This document shows, piece by piece, positions 1 to 12,104 of a DNA stretch of 64,000 nt. This DNA comes from Ailurus styani (lineage: Eukaryota > Chordata > Mammalia > Carnivora > Ailuridae). Position numbers and translations under genes: made by a program. The notes below the pieces were generated by a model, which saw only the letters and a program-made list of their open reading frames with translations, was not told where the DNA came from and searched no databases. The stretch lies in contig LNAC01000135.1 in assembly GCA_002007465.1 (NCBI GenBank), positions 1,798,562 to 1,862,561 of the forward strand. The letters are read 5' to 3'. The stretch's first letter is position 1; every line of letters starts with the position of its first letter.

Positions 1-117
1 CGTTGCTAAGAAAACAGACTGAAATCCAAATGGAAATATAGGCTGATTTCTCCTTTGATGCATTCACATGTGGGGGAAATGAGGAATCAGACTTCTCAAT
101 GGCTGCAGTAGTCAGCC

Positions 118-429
118 TCTAATGAGCCCCTAATCGTTCTTGTCTCCTGGTATTCACACTGTTGTATAATCCCTTCCCAGATTGTACCAGGGTTGTTTGT
201 GTGACCAATAGAAAATGGCAGAAATTATGGTATGTCACTTCCACAATTAAGTCACAAAGCTTTGTGGCTTCCATTTGAATTTTTACACTTCAATTGGACA
301 AAAGAAAATAAAAAGAAGCTGCACTGTGGTATTTGGACTCTTTGGACTTCACCTTCAGTCATTTTTCATTCTTTTGTCTTCTTATTTGACTATTCTGAGC
401 AAATAAATTCTGATAAACTAATCAGGAGG
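118..429 (+). mobile_element. MLT1-type LTR (ERVL-MaLR) fragment, sense
   Basis: CCTAATCGTTCTTGTCTCCTG, TGTATAATCCCTTCCC and CAATAGAAAATGGCAGAA follow the MLT1 consensus order. Ancient, no coding capacity. Confidence 0.6.
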
Positions 430-451
430 CCTGATGTTCTATAATTCTTTT

Positions 452-660
452 TTTTAATATTTTTTAAAAGATTATTTATTTATTTATTTGACAGAGAGAG
501 AGAGAGATCACAAGCAGACAGAGAGGCAGGCGGAGGGAGAGGGGGAAGCAGGCTCCCTGCTGAGCAGAGAACCCGATGCGGGGCTCGGCTCCAACCCAGG
601 ACCCTGAGATCATGACCTGAGCCTAAGGCAAAGGCTTAACCCACCGAGCCACCCAGGCAT
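452..660 (-). mobile_element. Can-SINE, antisense, with perfect 22-bp target duplication
   Basis: T-rich end, GAGAGA tract, then the antisense tRNA-Lys-related head (ACCGAGCCACCCAGGCATC). The target-site duplications at 430-451 and 661-682 are identical over 22 bp, so the insertion is recent. Confidence 0.92.
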
Positions 661-1924
661 CCTGATGTTCTATAATTCTTTTCAGCATTATTCACTGAGA
701 GCCATTTGGAAGGCTTTGCCTAAAAATTCCATCCAATGGATTACAATTGATATGTAGAAACCAACCAGTGAAACGAAAGAGAAAAACCAGCTCCTACCAT
801 TACACATGCATGCTTATGTTGATAAAATCGTGCAGTAGCCTTGTCCAAGACTAATATACTTACTATAATAGGTGGAGAAATTATACTTTTAATGATAGAC
901 TTTTTCCAAGGAAAAGGGTGCAAAAGAGTTGAGTAATTCTAGAGGCATGTTAACTACTTAGAGGTAGGAAAATGTCCACTCCCTTTTCTTCTGTTCCACC
1001 CAAGTCCATTTTCACAGTGATCTTAACTACATAAAAGCTAAACAAATATTTACCCAGAAGTAAAGCAATAGTCATTTCAGGGGCCATAATAATTCACAAT
1101 TAAAGTATTTAACTCATCAAAGGAGATCCTGGTAAAGAAAAGGCCTGAGAAAGATGCGGTCTACACAATTCCAGAAACTTATATGAAATTTTTTAAAAAG
1201 GACAAATATCCATTTACATGTTCTCTGTCATATGAATTCGGCAAAAGCCAATGAGCTTCTGAAAGCCCCAATTTGCTTTGAGCTATTTGCTCACCTTCAA
1301 GTATATGACTTGGTATGAATAATTAAAGTGTGAGTGATGGGTAGCCACAGTAAGTTCTTTTCTGCTAGATGTTAGTGATATGGATGTTAATAGTAGAGTC
1401 ATTCTTTAAACCATCTAATAAATATTTATGAGCACTTGTTATCATGGACATGTCTCAAATTTTGGCCTAACATTTATTACCAAATTTTAAGGCATAACAG
1501 GCTATACTTTCAGGAATTTTCCCTAGAAAATTTTACCTTCATAAATCTTATTAGTGATTTGGGTCAATTTACATCATATATAAGTCTGAATGCATTTTTT
1601 TTCAAAGGGAGAAGTAATTAACCTTACATTTTGTAGTCAAACTACTCTCTAAAAAACAATTCACTTTTGTCTTCCAACATAAAAGACTTAAAAGACTGTT
1701 ATCGACAACAATAACTCTTTTATACAAACTGTTCTGAATCTTACTTCCAAGTTTAGAAAAGAAATATATATTTAGACATTAGGAAATTTATTTCTAATGA
1801 GTAAGCTTATTATTTTTCAAACGGTAATTCTGCACATTGTATATTGTCTTGTATTTTTGTGTCAAGCACTAACCAGCTGTAACTACATATTTATTTGAAT
1901 GGTTTTTGATTTAATGATGATTTT

Positions 1925-2065
1925 ACCGACCAGACCTAAATGCCGTAAAGATAAGGACCATGACTCAAGATAACCACTGTATCCTTGAGACTTACACAAG
2001 TTCCTGTGTTCGAAGTTCCAGTGTTCAAAAAATTTGGGTTAAATGAGTGAATGAATGAAAGACCC
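1925..2065 (+). mobile_element. L2-like 3' fragment, sense
   Basis: A GATAAGGACCATGACTCAAG segment and a GAGTGAATGAATGAAAG end resemble a diverged L2 terminus. In ABCB11 sequence downstream of exon 5 (intron 5). Confidence 0.35.
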
Positions 2066-2952
2066 TAACAGTAGATAATATTGTACCGTATAGTGGTTTA
2101 GCAGGATTTGTTCATAATCAAAATGAAATATGTAGAAAAAATTTTTTAAGTGAAGGTGAAAAATATAAATTTGCTTAGGGGTGCTATATCAAGTGTCTTT
2201 CTAGTCAGGATCTGCCGGGCCCTTGGGTCTTGAACCTGAGCATGCAGGTTCATACATGCAAATGAGCTTGCTCTGGCCCTTAGGCAGTGTGAGGCAGGCT
2301 GCAAAGTTCATGCTGTGACAGTGAGTCGACACCACAAACACTGCAGACTCACGGTTGGGCTTATCACAAAATGAATAGTAGCACAGGGGGTTCTGGCTAG
2401 TACTGCATGGTCCCCTTCTGTTTATAGAGCCACAGCACTCTTCCATAGAAACTCAACTACTGAGACCAAGCAGCCCCTACTCCAAGTGCTGTAGCACACT
2501 AATGAATTTCTCATTCTAGAAAGAAGACTAAAGAAGGAGTAGACCATTTGCCACAGCCACAGAAACTAAGAAACAGAAAGGAGTTAAGGAACTAAAAGAA
2601 GTCTTGCATATAAGACATGAGACATGACGATGACTCAAGTAAAATTCATGGTTTACCTTACTAGTATTCTGGGAGTGTTCATCCTCAAGCCTATTGTCTA
2701 CCAAGTGCTTAAATTTGGGTGACACATTTAATGGGCAATTTCCAATTGTTTTTTTGTTAGGATTTAAAAACCTGCTAAGATAGGAAGAAACTCAGGGCAG
2801 AATAATTTGCAGAAATATGGGTTCAATTTATGTTTCTGTTCGCTCTGTGTTGGATATCACTCCAGTTCAGCTAATAAAATCCCATTTATGCATTTTGAAT
2901 TACAGTTTAATATATGAGCAAAAAAAGTAAAAAATAAAAAATAGCAGCCTAC

Positions 2953-3191
2953 CCGCACCGCGTTCCATTTGTCACATTCTGGTTAAGGGAGCTGTTGATC
3001 CATACTATCGTGTGGTTTACACATGCTTTTCCAGGGATCTTGAGTTCTTGTAATTCAGTGTCGTAGTCAATAAAAACATCTGTCATTGTGCCAAAAATGA
3101 ACAGCACGCCTGGATGGGATAGTCCATGGAGAAATGCACATAAACTTCCCACAAACATCAGCCAAATGTCAGTCGTTGAAGAAAATCGAAA
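2953..3191 (-). CDS. ABCB11: ABCB11 exon 5 (transmembrane helix 1 and first extracellular loop)
   Basis: The 239-nt exon follows acceptor CCTTTGTTTTTCAAG and ends ...TGC GG before donor GTAGGC. It encodes residues 51-129 plus two bases of Gly130. It starts [10 protein letters not shown], passes through a hydrophobic span (about 60-84), and ends in the glycosylated first extracellular loop with sequons at N109, N116, N122 and N125. No stops or frameshifts are present. Exon 6 is not found between here and base 1. Confidence 0.95.
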
Positions 3192-3367
3192 CTTGAAAAA
3201 CAAAGGATTCAGAGATCATCTATGGGTGAAAAGCAGGAGAAGTAGGAGGACTATTTAATTTTAGTTACTAGATTCTGATAAATAGCATTCAGCACCAAAT
3301 TTTATAGGAGTCATCTAAACTGAACCGTAGAGTTCTCACTAATTATATCAAAATAAGTGGTATATCC

Positions 3368-3551
3368 GGGCACCGGGGTGGCCCAGTTGGTTAAGCATCT
3401 GCCTTTGGCTCAGGTCATGATCCCAGGGTCCTGGGATGGAGCCCTGCATCAGTCTCTCTGCTCAGTGGGGAGTCTGCTTCTCCCTCTGCCTCTCTCTCTG
3501 TGATTTCTCTCGCTTTCGCTCTCTCTCAAATAAATAAAATCATTAAAAAAC
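3368..3551 (+). mobile_element. Can-SINE, sense
   Basis: Head GGGCACCGGGGTGGCCCAGT, box B region GGTCATGATCCCAGGGTCC, TC-rich middle, tail AAATAAATAAAATC. In ABCB11 intron 4. Confidence 0.9.
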
Positions 3552-3990
3552 CCAAATGGTGTATTAATTATCAAAAACACTAGATTCCTTCACTGTTTAT
3601 ATTATGTCTTTCCCCATCTCTGAATTCATTCTCTTTACCTCAAGAACTGACTTCAGTTCTTAGCCATTGATTCACAACTTCAGTGGGAAGTGGTCACTGG
3701 CATTAATGCCATTGCCTATAGAAATACTGTGTGAAGCATTCAGCAATAGCATAAATTTTATCCCAGAACTAATATCAACAAACAAAAGTGCCTATTGGTG
3801 CCTAGAAATGCCTCTGCCTTGTGAAAATTTGGGGAAAATATCACACCATGGAATTTCCAAAAATATGTCATAAGGATAAATATACATCATATGATTACTG
3901 TGATGATTTTCTTTACCAAAATAATTATGGGCTCAGTGATTATGTTCCAGGACACTTTTCTGCTCTACCAGATAGGATTTATGTGTTTAA

Positions 3991-3991
3991 T

Positions 3992-4035
<44 letters not shown>

Positions 4036-4207
4036 TTATTTGGGGGAGGATAGAGAGTGGAGTGGGACAGAGGGAGAGAGAGAATCTTAAGCAGGCTCCA
4101 CACCCAGGATGGAGCCCAACACAGAGCTCGATCTCACAACTCTGAGATCATGATCTGAGCTGAAATCAAAAGTTGGATGCTTAACTGACTGAGACACCCA
4201 GGTGCCC
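3991..4207 (-). mobile_element. Can-SINE, antisense, with expanded TTTA tail
   Basis: An antisense tail expanded into (TTTA)n at 3991-4037, then GAGA tract and head ending GACACCCAGGTGCCC. AGGATTTATGTGTTTAA-like repeats flank both sides. Confidence 0.88.
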
Positions 4208-4398
4208 AGGATTTTATGTTTAATTACCAATATATTTCGAATTGCCATTTAGCATGTTATTACATAGACAAATTTTATGACTGAAAAAGTGAACACTGTG
4301 CTTAAAACTCTGCCAGTGACTAAAGATTTAACACTCCCTCCATGATCTGAACAATTCGCAGTTGCAAAATTTATGTCAAAAATCAGCAGTTTTATTAC

Positions 4399-4450
4399 CA
4401 ACTGAAAGAAGCCAACTTGACTGCTGTCACCTTTCCTCTCATCTTGTAAC
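4399..4450 (-). CDS. ABCB11: ABCB11 exon 4
   Basis: A 52-nt exon flanked by acceptor GTTTTTCTCCTCAG and donor GTAATA (minus strand). It encodes LQDERKGDSSQVGFFQL after the split Arg codon and completes codon 50, as in the human gene. It is cytoplasmic linker leading into the first transmembrane domain. The donor GTAATA is weaker than those of exons 1-3. Confidence 0.93.
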
Positions 4451-4722
4451 CTGAGGAGAAAAACATATGGATTTATAGATCATCCATTCTAAAACAAAGA
4501 GAAATTCTCCCTAGGTAATGATTTTATGAGTCATCCTTTAGTAAGAAATAAAGTCCCCACTGACTGAGAAATTCTTGCCAAACCAGGCGTCCTGAAAACA
4601 AGCTCTTATTTTTCAGATTTACCTCTTTCAGAGATTTCAGTATAGCTGTATCTCATGTTCAGCAGAGATTCAGTGAAGTTTTTCTGAGAGGTATTGAAAG
4701 GAAATAAAAAGTGCCCTGTACT

Positions 4723-4925
4723 GGGGCCCCTGGGTGGCTCAGTCGTTAAGCGTCTGCCTTTGGCTCAGGTCATGATCCCAGAGTCCTGGGATCAAGCCCC
4801 ACATGGGCTCCCTGCTCAGCAGGAAGCCTGCTCCTCTCTCTCCCACTCCCCCTGCTTGTGTCCCCTCTCTCGTTGTCTCTCTCTCTCTCTCTATCAAACA
4901 AATAAATAAATAATCTTAAAAAAAA
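4723..4925 (+). mobile_element. Can-SINE, sense
   Basis: Head GGGGCCCCTGGGTGGCTCAG, TCTCTC tract, AAATAAATAAATAATC tail. AAAGTGCC/TCTGTACT duplicates at both ends. In ABCB11 intron 3, about 270 bp upstream of exon 4. Confidence 0.92.
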
Positions 4926-5599
4926 AAGTGCTCTGTACTCCCAGTTATACTAACATAAAACTATTGGACCTCAGCCTTGACCCTCAACCTGTTTCTATTT
5001 GCATTTCCTTGTAATGTAAGTTGAGGTGGTTGGATTAGCTGATTTAAAGCTTCCTTCAAGCACTTAAAAATTTAACAACTACATTAAATAGTATTGATAT
5101 GAAGGAAAAGTTTTAAAAACTTTCATACTTCCCATAAAATTGTATTTCCTCAGTAATTCTTACTCATCTCATTTCTCATAAAGTTGTATCTAACACATCT
5201 TTGACCTTCTCAACTCCAGGGATCTCTACTTCACCTGAGTCATCCATTCACGGATACACCCTGGACCTTTCTTTCACCAGAAACTACTCTATTCCAATGG
5301 CATTCTGGGACTGCCTATCATCCTATCTTGTCACTTCCTTCCTCCTTCTCCACCTATTTGTCATCTCAGTTGAGATCTGCAGTCCCTTAAACCCTCCTTA
5401 ATTTACAGTTCTTAAAACCCCATCAAGATTGTGCTTCCTTCCCCAGTGTCCCAGATACCACACCAGCCATTTGGACCACATTCTTAACGTCAAACTTAAT
5501 CCTTTTCCCCACCTCCATCTTTAGAAACTCCATCTCTGCATCCATGCAGCTGTTTGTCCCTCTTCTCCCGAAGCCAGGCTGTGGGGCCTGCTGGAGACA

Positions 5600-6250
5600 A
5601 CCTCTCCACCATGTGAACTAATGCCAACAGGTGCCACGCCTAGCAATCAGCTGCCCTAAACTTCCCCTGCAGCTCAGAGTAGAAGCCCAAGTCCTTGCTG
5701 AGTTGCCCAAGGCCCTCCAGAGTCTGGTCAATTGGCTCTTGTCTTCTCCTACTGCACTCCAGTTCTTAGCACCCAAGCCACTTGGCCTCATCTCTGACCT
5801 TTGTTCATGTCAAATTTGTTCTCACTTCTGACCATGTTTGTTATTTCCTCTCACCAGAATGCTCTTTCTTCAGATACCTGCATGGCCAACCCCCTCATCT
5901 CCTTTAGACTTTCCTTCATAAGTCTCCTTCTCAATGAGAACTTCTCCGGCCAAAGCCTTTAGAAATTTCAACTTTCTCCCCACATCACTCCATATCTCCA
6001 TTCCATGTTTGCTTTTTTTTTCCTTAGAAAGAAAGTGATAGGTTATTACTAGCTACCATGCTATATATTGCATTCATTTATAGTGCATATTATGTCACCT
6101 TCACTAAAATGTAAACTCCTCAAGTACAGATATTTTGGCCCATTTTGTTCTTTTCTGTATCCTAAGCACTTGTAATAGTGCCTGACACCTGGTAGACACT
6201 TAATCAATATTGGTGGAATGAATGAATGAATGAATGAATGAATGAATGAT
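5600..6250 (+). mobile_element. L2 fragment, sense
   Basis: Ends with the L2 3' signature (TGCCTGACACCTGGTAGACA, then CAATATTGGTGGAATGAATG and an expanded GAAT tail). The upstream part carries the CAGAATGCTCTTTCTTCAGA region. In ABCB11 intron 3. Confidence 0.7.
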
Positions 6251-7123
6251 TATGGTCTCTAGTCATAGTTCAATCTATAGCATTGTACTTCATCTGTCTA
6301 CAGATTGTCCCATTTCCCTCCACAGCTTTCTCAAACTTTTACCATGATCTTCTCATTCTACATTACTACATGTATCAGAAGATAGATTCATCTCCTCTAA
6401 AAACTGAATTCACTCAACCTTCCTATTCATTCTCTCATTGCCATAAATCTACACCCACACCCATTTTCATCTTTTTTTTTTTTACCCAGTGAGAAAAGCG
6501 TGGTTCTTCTAGGCCCAGGCTGACCCTACCACTCCTAGTTTAAAACTAATGTAATCACATCCAACACCCCTCTCTACTGTGAATTACTTAGAATTTTGTA
6601 TATCACTTGAACCTCTGGCTTTCCACCACCTCTTTCTAGGAAATTGCCTGGTGCCTACCTTCTGTCTTCTCAGATTAGATGCTGTCTAGTCCTACTTTTT
6701 TACTAATGTATGATTAATTGACATTTTTATATGAGAATTTAAACTCTCAAACTAAAGAGAAATATCTAATAATTAAATTTTAGGGTTCTACTATTTGCCT
6801 GTGGGAAGAATTTGAGGTTTAGGGATCTCCCCTGTGCTCATGAAATCATACTTGTTCACATTTTCCTCTGCCTGTTTAGATTAGAAATTCTGTAGTGTTG
6901 CTGAATATATGGGGGAGATTTGGATCCAATCCAGAATGGATATTTCAAAAGGTTTTTGAAATCAAATTACAGCAATGTTTTAAAGAGAAAAGGAATGGAT
7001 TACCTATGCCATTTTATAGGAAGTACAAGATGCATGAAAATATTATCTCTGCTTTGTGCCTTTAAAAGGAATATTAGGGAGTTATTCTAGAAAAGATGAT
7101 GTCTTCTTGAAATAGTCACTTAC

Positions 7124-7145
7124 CTTGAATTCTTATCATTGTTAT
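7124..7145 (-). CDS. ABCB11: ABCB11 exon 3 (22-nt microexon)
   Basis: A very small exon between acceptor TTTTTATCCTGACAG and donor GTAAGTGA on the minus strand. In the frame set by exon 2 it encodes (T)AT-AAC-AAT-GAT-AAG-AAT-TCA-AG(G), that is YNNDKNS and part of Arg. Human ABCB11 has the same 22-nt exon (YNNDKKSR). The next exon restores the frame exactly, which is strong support for such a short feature. An ORF scan cannot detect it. Confidence 0.93.
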
Positions 7146-8000
7146 CTGTCAGGATAAAAACAATGCACAAAGCAGTTAATAATAATGACAAAGCAACACA
7201 GTCATTAACAATTTTGCTTTGGGAAAACATTTCCATAAAATAGTTTTATTCATGGAACACAGCAAAATGACTATTTGCCTTTTTCCCCTTTCATTCTCTC
7301 TCTCTCTCTCTCCCCCTCTCTCCCCTCCCCTGCTGCCTCTCATATTACACAAGAAGACACTCTGCAGGTTCAGGACTGCTGGCTTGACTACATTTTTTGA
7401 TATTTCTACAGGATATGAGGTATTTGTATTTTCTTAAGGTCAACTGGAGACCAACATTTTTAAATTAGCTGAAGAACATCTAATTTTTTGAACTATCAAG
7501 TAAAATGAATATTTATTGTTTTGTTCCTTGGAAACATCAGAATTTATCTGTTTAAAATTGAGACTGCAAATTTACTAGACAATAAGATGATGTTGACACT
7601 CCCATGCCAGGAGAAACTATAGGATTGAGCTGGATATGATTTTCCCCAGCCTAGGTGAGAGCAAATGGAGGGTAGGAAGTGAAAGTGGGGGTGCAGGGTC
7701 ATGGGTGTAGGGAAACAACAGGGAAAGGAATTTCAGGGTGTTATTGTCAACCACCGCCATGGGACAACACAACCTGATTCCCTGGCATTTTAATTAATTT
7801 AACTTAAGTAAGAGTAAAGAGACATGTAGTATAGATAGAGATTAAACATCTTGGGTTTAGAAATAAGAACTGGATTGGATGATGACTCCATTAATTATTG
7901 GTCATGAAATCTTTGCCAAGTTTTAAAAAATGTATTCAAGTCTCATATTCTTCTTCTGTAAGTTGTAAAATCATAGAACTTGCTTAAAAAACTAATAATT

Positions 8001-8208
8001 GTGGCGCACCTGGGTGGCTCAATTGGCTAAGTGTCTGACTCTTGGTTTCAGTTCAGGTCATGATCTCAGGGCCCTGAGATGGAGCCCCCTCAGCTGGGCT
8101 CCCCCTCAGCACTCAGTAGGGAGTCTGCTTCCCCTGTGCTTTCCCTCTGCCCCTCCCCCTGCCTGGCCACTCTCTCTCTCCCTCAAATAAGTAAATAAAT
8201 CTTTAAAA
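8001..8208 (+). mobile_element. Can-SINE, sense
   Basis: Head GGCGCACCTGGGTGGCTCAA, tail AAATAAGTAAATAAATC. AAAAACTAATAATT-like duplication. A short AAT microsatellite follows at 8214-8231. Confidence 0.9.
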
Positions 8209-8572
8209 AAAAACCAATAATAATAATAATTGCTTGGAATCACTTGTGCTCACTAGATGTTAGCTACTAATGCTATGGGTCCTCTTTCCTATTATCTCAT
8301 TCTGGCTAGCATAGTCTTGGTAGTTTATCACTAAATAATTACTACTATAATCAATTATAAAAATAGATAAATGCAATAGTAATAACCAATGCTGTGTATT
8401 TACACTTTCATTCACCCACACTTTGTGTGTTTTTTTTTCCAGGTTCTTAATTTATTGTACAGGTTGAGTATTACATGATGAGTTGACATTAGTGTCTCTA
8501 GGCATGGGAACTTAACAGATGAGGTACAGTTTAAAATCCGTTTATGCTGCTTTCACAGCTGGTGCTTTTTTA

Positions 8573-8776
8573 TTTTTATTTTATTTTTTTTTAAGATTTT
8601 ATTTATTCATTTGACACAGAGAGAGACATTACAAGTAGGCAGAGAGGCAGGCAGAGAGAGGAGGAAGCAGGCTCCCCGCTGAGCAGAGAGCCTGACGTGG
8701 GCCTTGATCCCAGGACCCTGAGATCATGACCTGAGCCGAAGGCAGCGGCTTTAACCCACTGAGCCACCCAGGCGCC
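8573..8776 (-). mobile_element. Can-SINE, antisense
   Basis: Antisense tail TTTTTAAGATTTTATTTATT, head TTAACCCACTGAGCCACCC and AGGCGCC. CTGGTGCTTTTTTA repeats at 8559 and 8777. The 81-codon minus frame spanning it is not a gene. Confidence 0.93.
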
Positions 8777-9210
8777 CTGGTGCTTTTTTAGACCTTCACT
8801 TGAATATGAGACCATCAAAGCAATGCCTCCAAATGTGGCCAGTACACAATTCATTCTACCTGTGAGATTATAAGAGTTGAAATATGTTTTGATATTAGTG
8901 AAATGGAATTAGGCATCAATTTCTGGACCTGCCATGATTTCTGTCTTGCAATATGTACCAATTCCACTGGTTGTGCCCTTCAATGTACACAGCCACCCCA
9001 CATTCTCCATGTGTTTTTACCTAGCATTTTTAAACATTCCATTACATGGATTCTGGAGAGAACCACCCATTTGTGGGTAAGAAATGCATCCAGTAATGGT
9101 TCTCCATATTATTGTTGATCTTCCTCTGCCCCTCGGAAGTTCACTAGCTTGTCCACTCTTGCTCTAATCTCTTTTTGTTTAAGAGACAGTAAGACAAAAA
9201 GGCCACTTAC

Positions 9211-9313
9211 AGAATCTGTCTGACTCAAAGCCATAATTGTCCTCTCCAAATTTCTTCACACTGCGAAGAATTACTGTGTCAGACATGGTGATTGCAATCT
9301 GAAGCCAATAACC
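9211..9313 (-). CDS. ABCB11: ABCB11 exon 2 (first coding exon)
   Basis: Acceptor TTTTATTTTATAG precedes 27 nt of 5' UTR (GGTTATTGGC... ATCACC), then the ATG at 9286. The 76 coding nt (9211-9286) encode MSDTVILRSVKKFGEDNYGF, then ESDRF and the first base of a Tyr codon. The donor is GTAAGTGG (plus 9203-9210). The start is supported by close agreement with the human BSEP N-terminus and a purine at -3. Confidence 0.95.
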
Positions 9314-9446
9314 CTATAAAATAAAATAACCATTGCAATTATTTCTGTTCTCTTCTTCAAACAAAATAGTCAAATGAAAGAACAGTTTGGTACAATAAAT
9401 AACTTTCACTCACAATTTCAATCTTCACTAAAAAGCAGATTTTTTA

Positions 9447-9519
9447 TTGCATGGAGCACTGGGTGTGGTGGCTAAACAATGAATCTTGGATAACTAAAAA
9501 AAATAAAGTTAAAAAAAAT
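9447..9519 (+). mobile_element. Very short L1 3'-end insertion
   Basis: About 75 bp containing GCATGGAGCACTGGGTGTGG and an A-rich tail, the terminal part of a carnivore L1. AAAAAGCAG(A/G)TTTTTT flanks both sides (about 9430 and 9521) as a target duplication. Confidence 0.65.
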
Positions 9520-9679
9520 AAAAAGCAGGTTTTTTGATTGGTCAATAACTCCATGAAAGAGTCTAATTATTAGGAAAGATAAAGCCAAACCATTGATTAT
9601 GGGTTTCTCTAGTTAATGAATGGATAGTTATTTTTTGTTTATTTGTCCTTTCTGCTTGTCTATCCTTTCATCTTTCCCC

Positions 9680-9732
9680 CTCCTTCCCTTCCTCCTTCCT
9701 TCCTTCCTTCCTTCCTTCCTTCCTTCCTTCTT
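9680..9732. repeat. (CTTC)n microsatellite
   Basis: Tandem TTCC/CCTT tract, complement of GGAA. In ABCB11 intron 1. Confidence 0.9.
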
Positions 9733-9959
9733 TCCATGAGTAAAAATAAAACCCACTAGAGCTGCATAACCAACTGGTGACATTATTGGGTCAGTGTCTG
9801 GAAGGACAACATCTAACACTGGTGGATAGCCTGCAGTGCTCCTTTGTAAATCCAACTCCTAGATCGAGAATATGGTGAGTCCAGGGGAAGAGCTACCCAC
9901 TCACTTTATAAAACAAGTATAACCTTGCCATCAAAACAAACAAGAATGTTATAAGAAAA

Positions 9960-10340
9960 AATACAATTATAATTATTTTTTGAAAATAGACTTAAAATCG
10001 TTACATACGTTAAGTATAATTCAGCAGTTTGTGAACAAAATATAATGAGCAATGTTGATCCCAGGAATGCAATCATCATTTCATGAAAAATTTTGATCAT
10101 TTTGATAGATGCAGAAAGGTATTCAATAAAAATCAATATCCATTACTGATTTCTAAAACCCCATAAGATTAGAGAAATCATTATCTGCAACTTCAATGAA
10201 TAGATTTTGGGTAATGATCAGCAATGAACACTGAAACCATTAACTGAAATACTGGCAAAGATTCAATATCTAGTAGTACAAAGTACTGCAAAGATGGAGA
10301 AGGAAGACATTACATTAAGTCATTCTATCTCCTTAAGCTC
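9960..10340 (+). mobile_element. Degenerate L1 ORF2 fragment, sense
   Basis: TTTTGATAGATGCAGAAAGG and TATTCAATAAAAATCAATAT match the weakly conserved ORF2 region of old L1s. Heavily diverged. In ABCB11 intron 1. Confidence 0.45.
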
Positions 10341-10975
10341 CTCTTGGCTCTCACCATTTCCCATACATTCCTTATTTTTGATGACCTTGACGATTTTGAG
10401 GAGGGCAGTTATTTTGTAGAACATCCCCTAAAATGGGACTTACCTGATATTTTTCTCAGCATTTTTCTCAGGATTAGACAGGGGTTGTATATTTTGGGGA
10501 GGAAAACCACAGAGGTAAAGTACCCTTTTCATAACATCTTATCAAAGGTATTATCAACATAATAGTACCAATCAACATGATTTATAAAAAATAAATTTTA
10601 CAAAATAAACTCCATATTAAGAAGTAGGGTGAGAAACATTATTTCATGAAGCAATTTATGAGGTCAGTAATATTAAAAAAAGCACATGAACTATATTCAA
10701 AATTCTTATCCAACAACAAAATTTAATCACTGTAACAGTATTATATTCAGAGAATGCGAAGATTCACAGGTTATATCATTTTTGAAATTTCAACTAAAAG
10801 TTTATTTTTCAAAAGGAAAAGAAATAGTTTGATAATGAGAAAATAAGAAAACTTTAACAATAGTTGTAATATTACATCTCCTAATTTTTAGATACGACTT
10901 TTTAAAAAAATTCAGTATTCAATGGTTTTTTTTTTTTTCCTGGCTTGGCTCTTCATTAAAAAATGTTTCTTTCCA

Positions 10976-11156
10976 GGGCGCCTGGGTGGCTCAGTGGGTT
11001 AAAGCCTCTGCCTTCGTCTCAGGTCATGATCTCAGGGTCCTGGTATCGGGCTCTCTGCTCGGCAGGGAGTCTGCTTGCTCCTCTCTCTCTGCCTGCCTCT
11101 CTGCCTACTTGTGATCTCTCTCTCTCTGTGTCAAATAAATAAATAAGATCTTTTTA
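10976..11156 (+). mobile_element. Can-SINE, sense, mustelid-type head
   Basis: Head GGGCGCCTGGGTGGCTCAGT then GGGTTAAAGCCTCTGCC. Duplicated target AAAAAATGTTTCTTTCCA at 10958-10975 and 11157-11174, perfect. Confidence 0.93.
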
Positions 11157-12104
11157 AAAAAATGTTTCTTTCCATTGATGTGCAAGTATTTGTAGCACTT
11201 AGAGTCCAGTGCTGTAGTGCCTTGTCCATGAACTTCAGAGTCTCACAGATCCTGTGGCTTTGCTTCATGTTGTTGCATATGTTTTTTAACCTCTCTCCAG
11301 GTCCTGAATTCTCCATCATTCAAGTCAGTGGTGGTGATGGTGATAAAATCTGTCTTGCAGGACTAGTGTGAAAATGATGTGAAATTGTGTCTGCACATCA
11401 GTTGGCACAAAGGGAGAAGACGGCTAACATTCCTTTTGGCCTTCCAGCCTAGAAACTGTCTTCCTACCCCACCCACTTGGGTCACTTGCAGTAAGCCACC
11501 CTCTATTAAGGAGAATGATGGTCAACCAACCTACTGTCTTCATTTTCCCTCTCTGTGCCCTCAGCAATTCTGTACAGTTGTTTTCACATTGGGTTTGCTT
11601 ACATTTCACTTCTTTCTGAATGCAATGATTGTTGTGATCTCTATTTTACTGTTAAAGAGTAATATTCTCAAGTGACAAAATTCATGCATAGCATGGATTT
11701 CCACCCCTGTAGCATTGACAGTGCCCTTCAGCCAACCACTGGGAACACAAATGTAGTTGAACAATCTGGATTTATTACTTATTGCAGTGGGTGAGAACTC
11801 CCAGTGGGGACCATAGGAGTCTCAGTTAGAGAGTGTTAGGAAGAACTTATTACAGGACTTGGGCTTCAGCTGGGTGTTTTGGGAGAGGATCCAAGAAAGC
11901 AGGGGTTTGCTCCAGATTAGATGCTGTCAGAAAGCCAGAGCAATTTCATGATTGGCTGCAGAAATAGTCACTCACAGCAAGAGAGAGAGATGTTTGGTAT
12001 TTTTGAGGGTTGCACAATGACCTTGTTTTTGCCCGTGCTTGGGAAAAATTATGGACTGGACTTTGTTTCATTTTTATTCTGGTTTCAGAATGAGTTTGTT
12101 TGAG

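Larger units (their letters stand above)
1..2952 (-). other. ABCB11 intron 5 (partial)
   Basis: No exon 6 sequence found. Holds an MLT1 fragment, a Can-SINE and a possible L2 end. 690-1920 and 2070-2950 show nothing I recognise. An 81-codon minus frame at 2201-2446 matches no family I know. Confidence 0.75.

Noticed and set aside
2201..2446. 81-codon minus-strand frame with many Cys and Pro
   Set aside because: No family recognised and no ABCB11 exon expected with this sequence; left as unexplained intronic DNA.
10976..11160. tRNA-like A and B box sequences in many places
   Set aside because: These are heads of Can-SINEs derived from tRNA-Lys, not functional tRNA genes.
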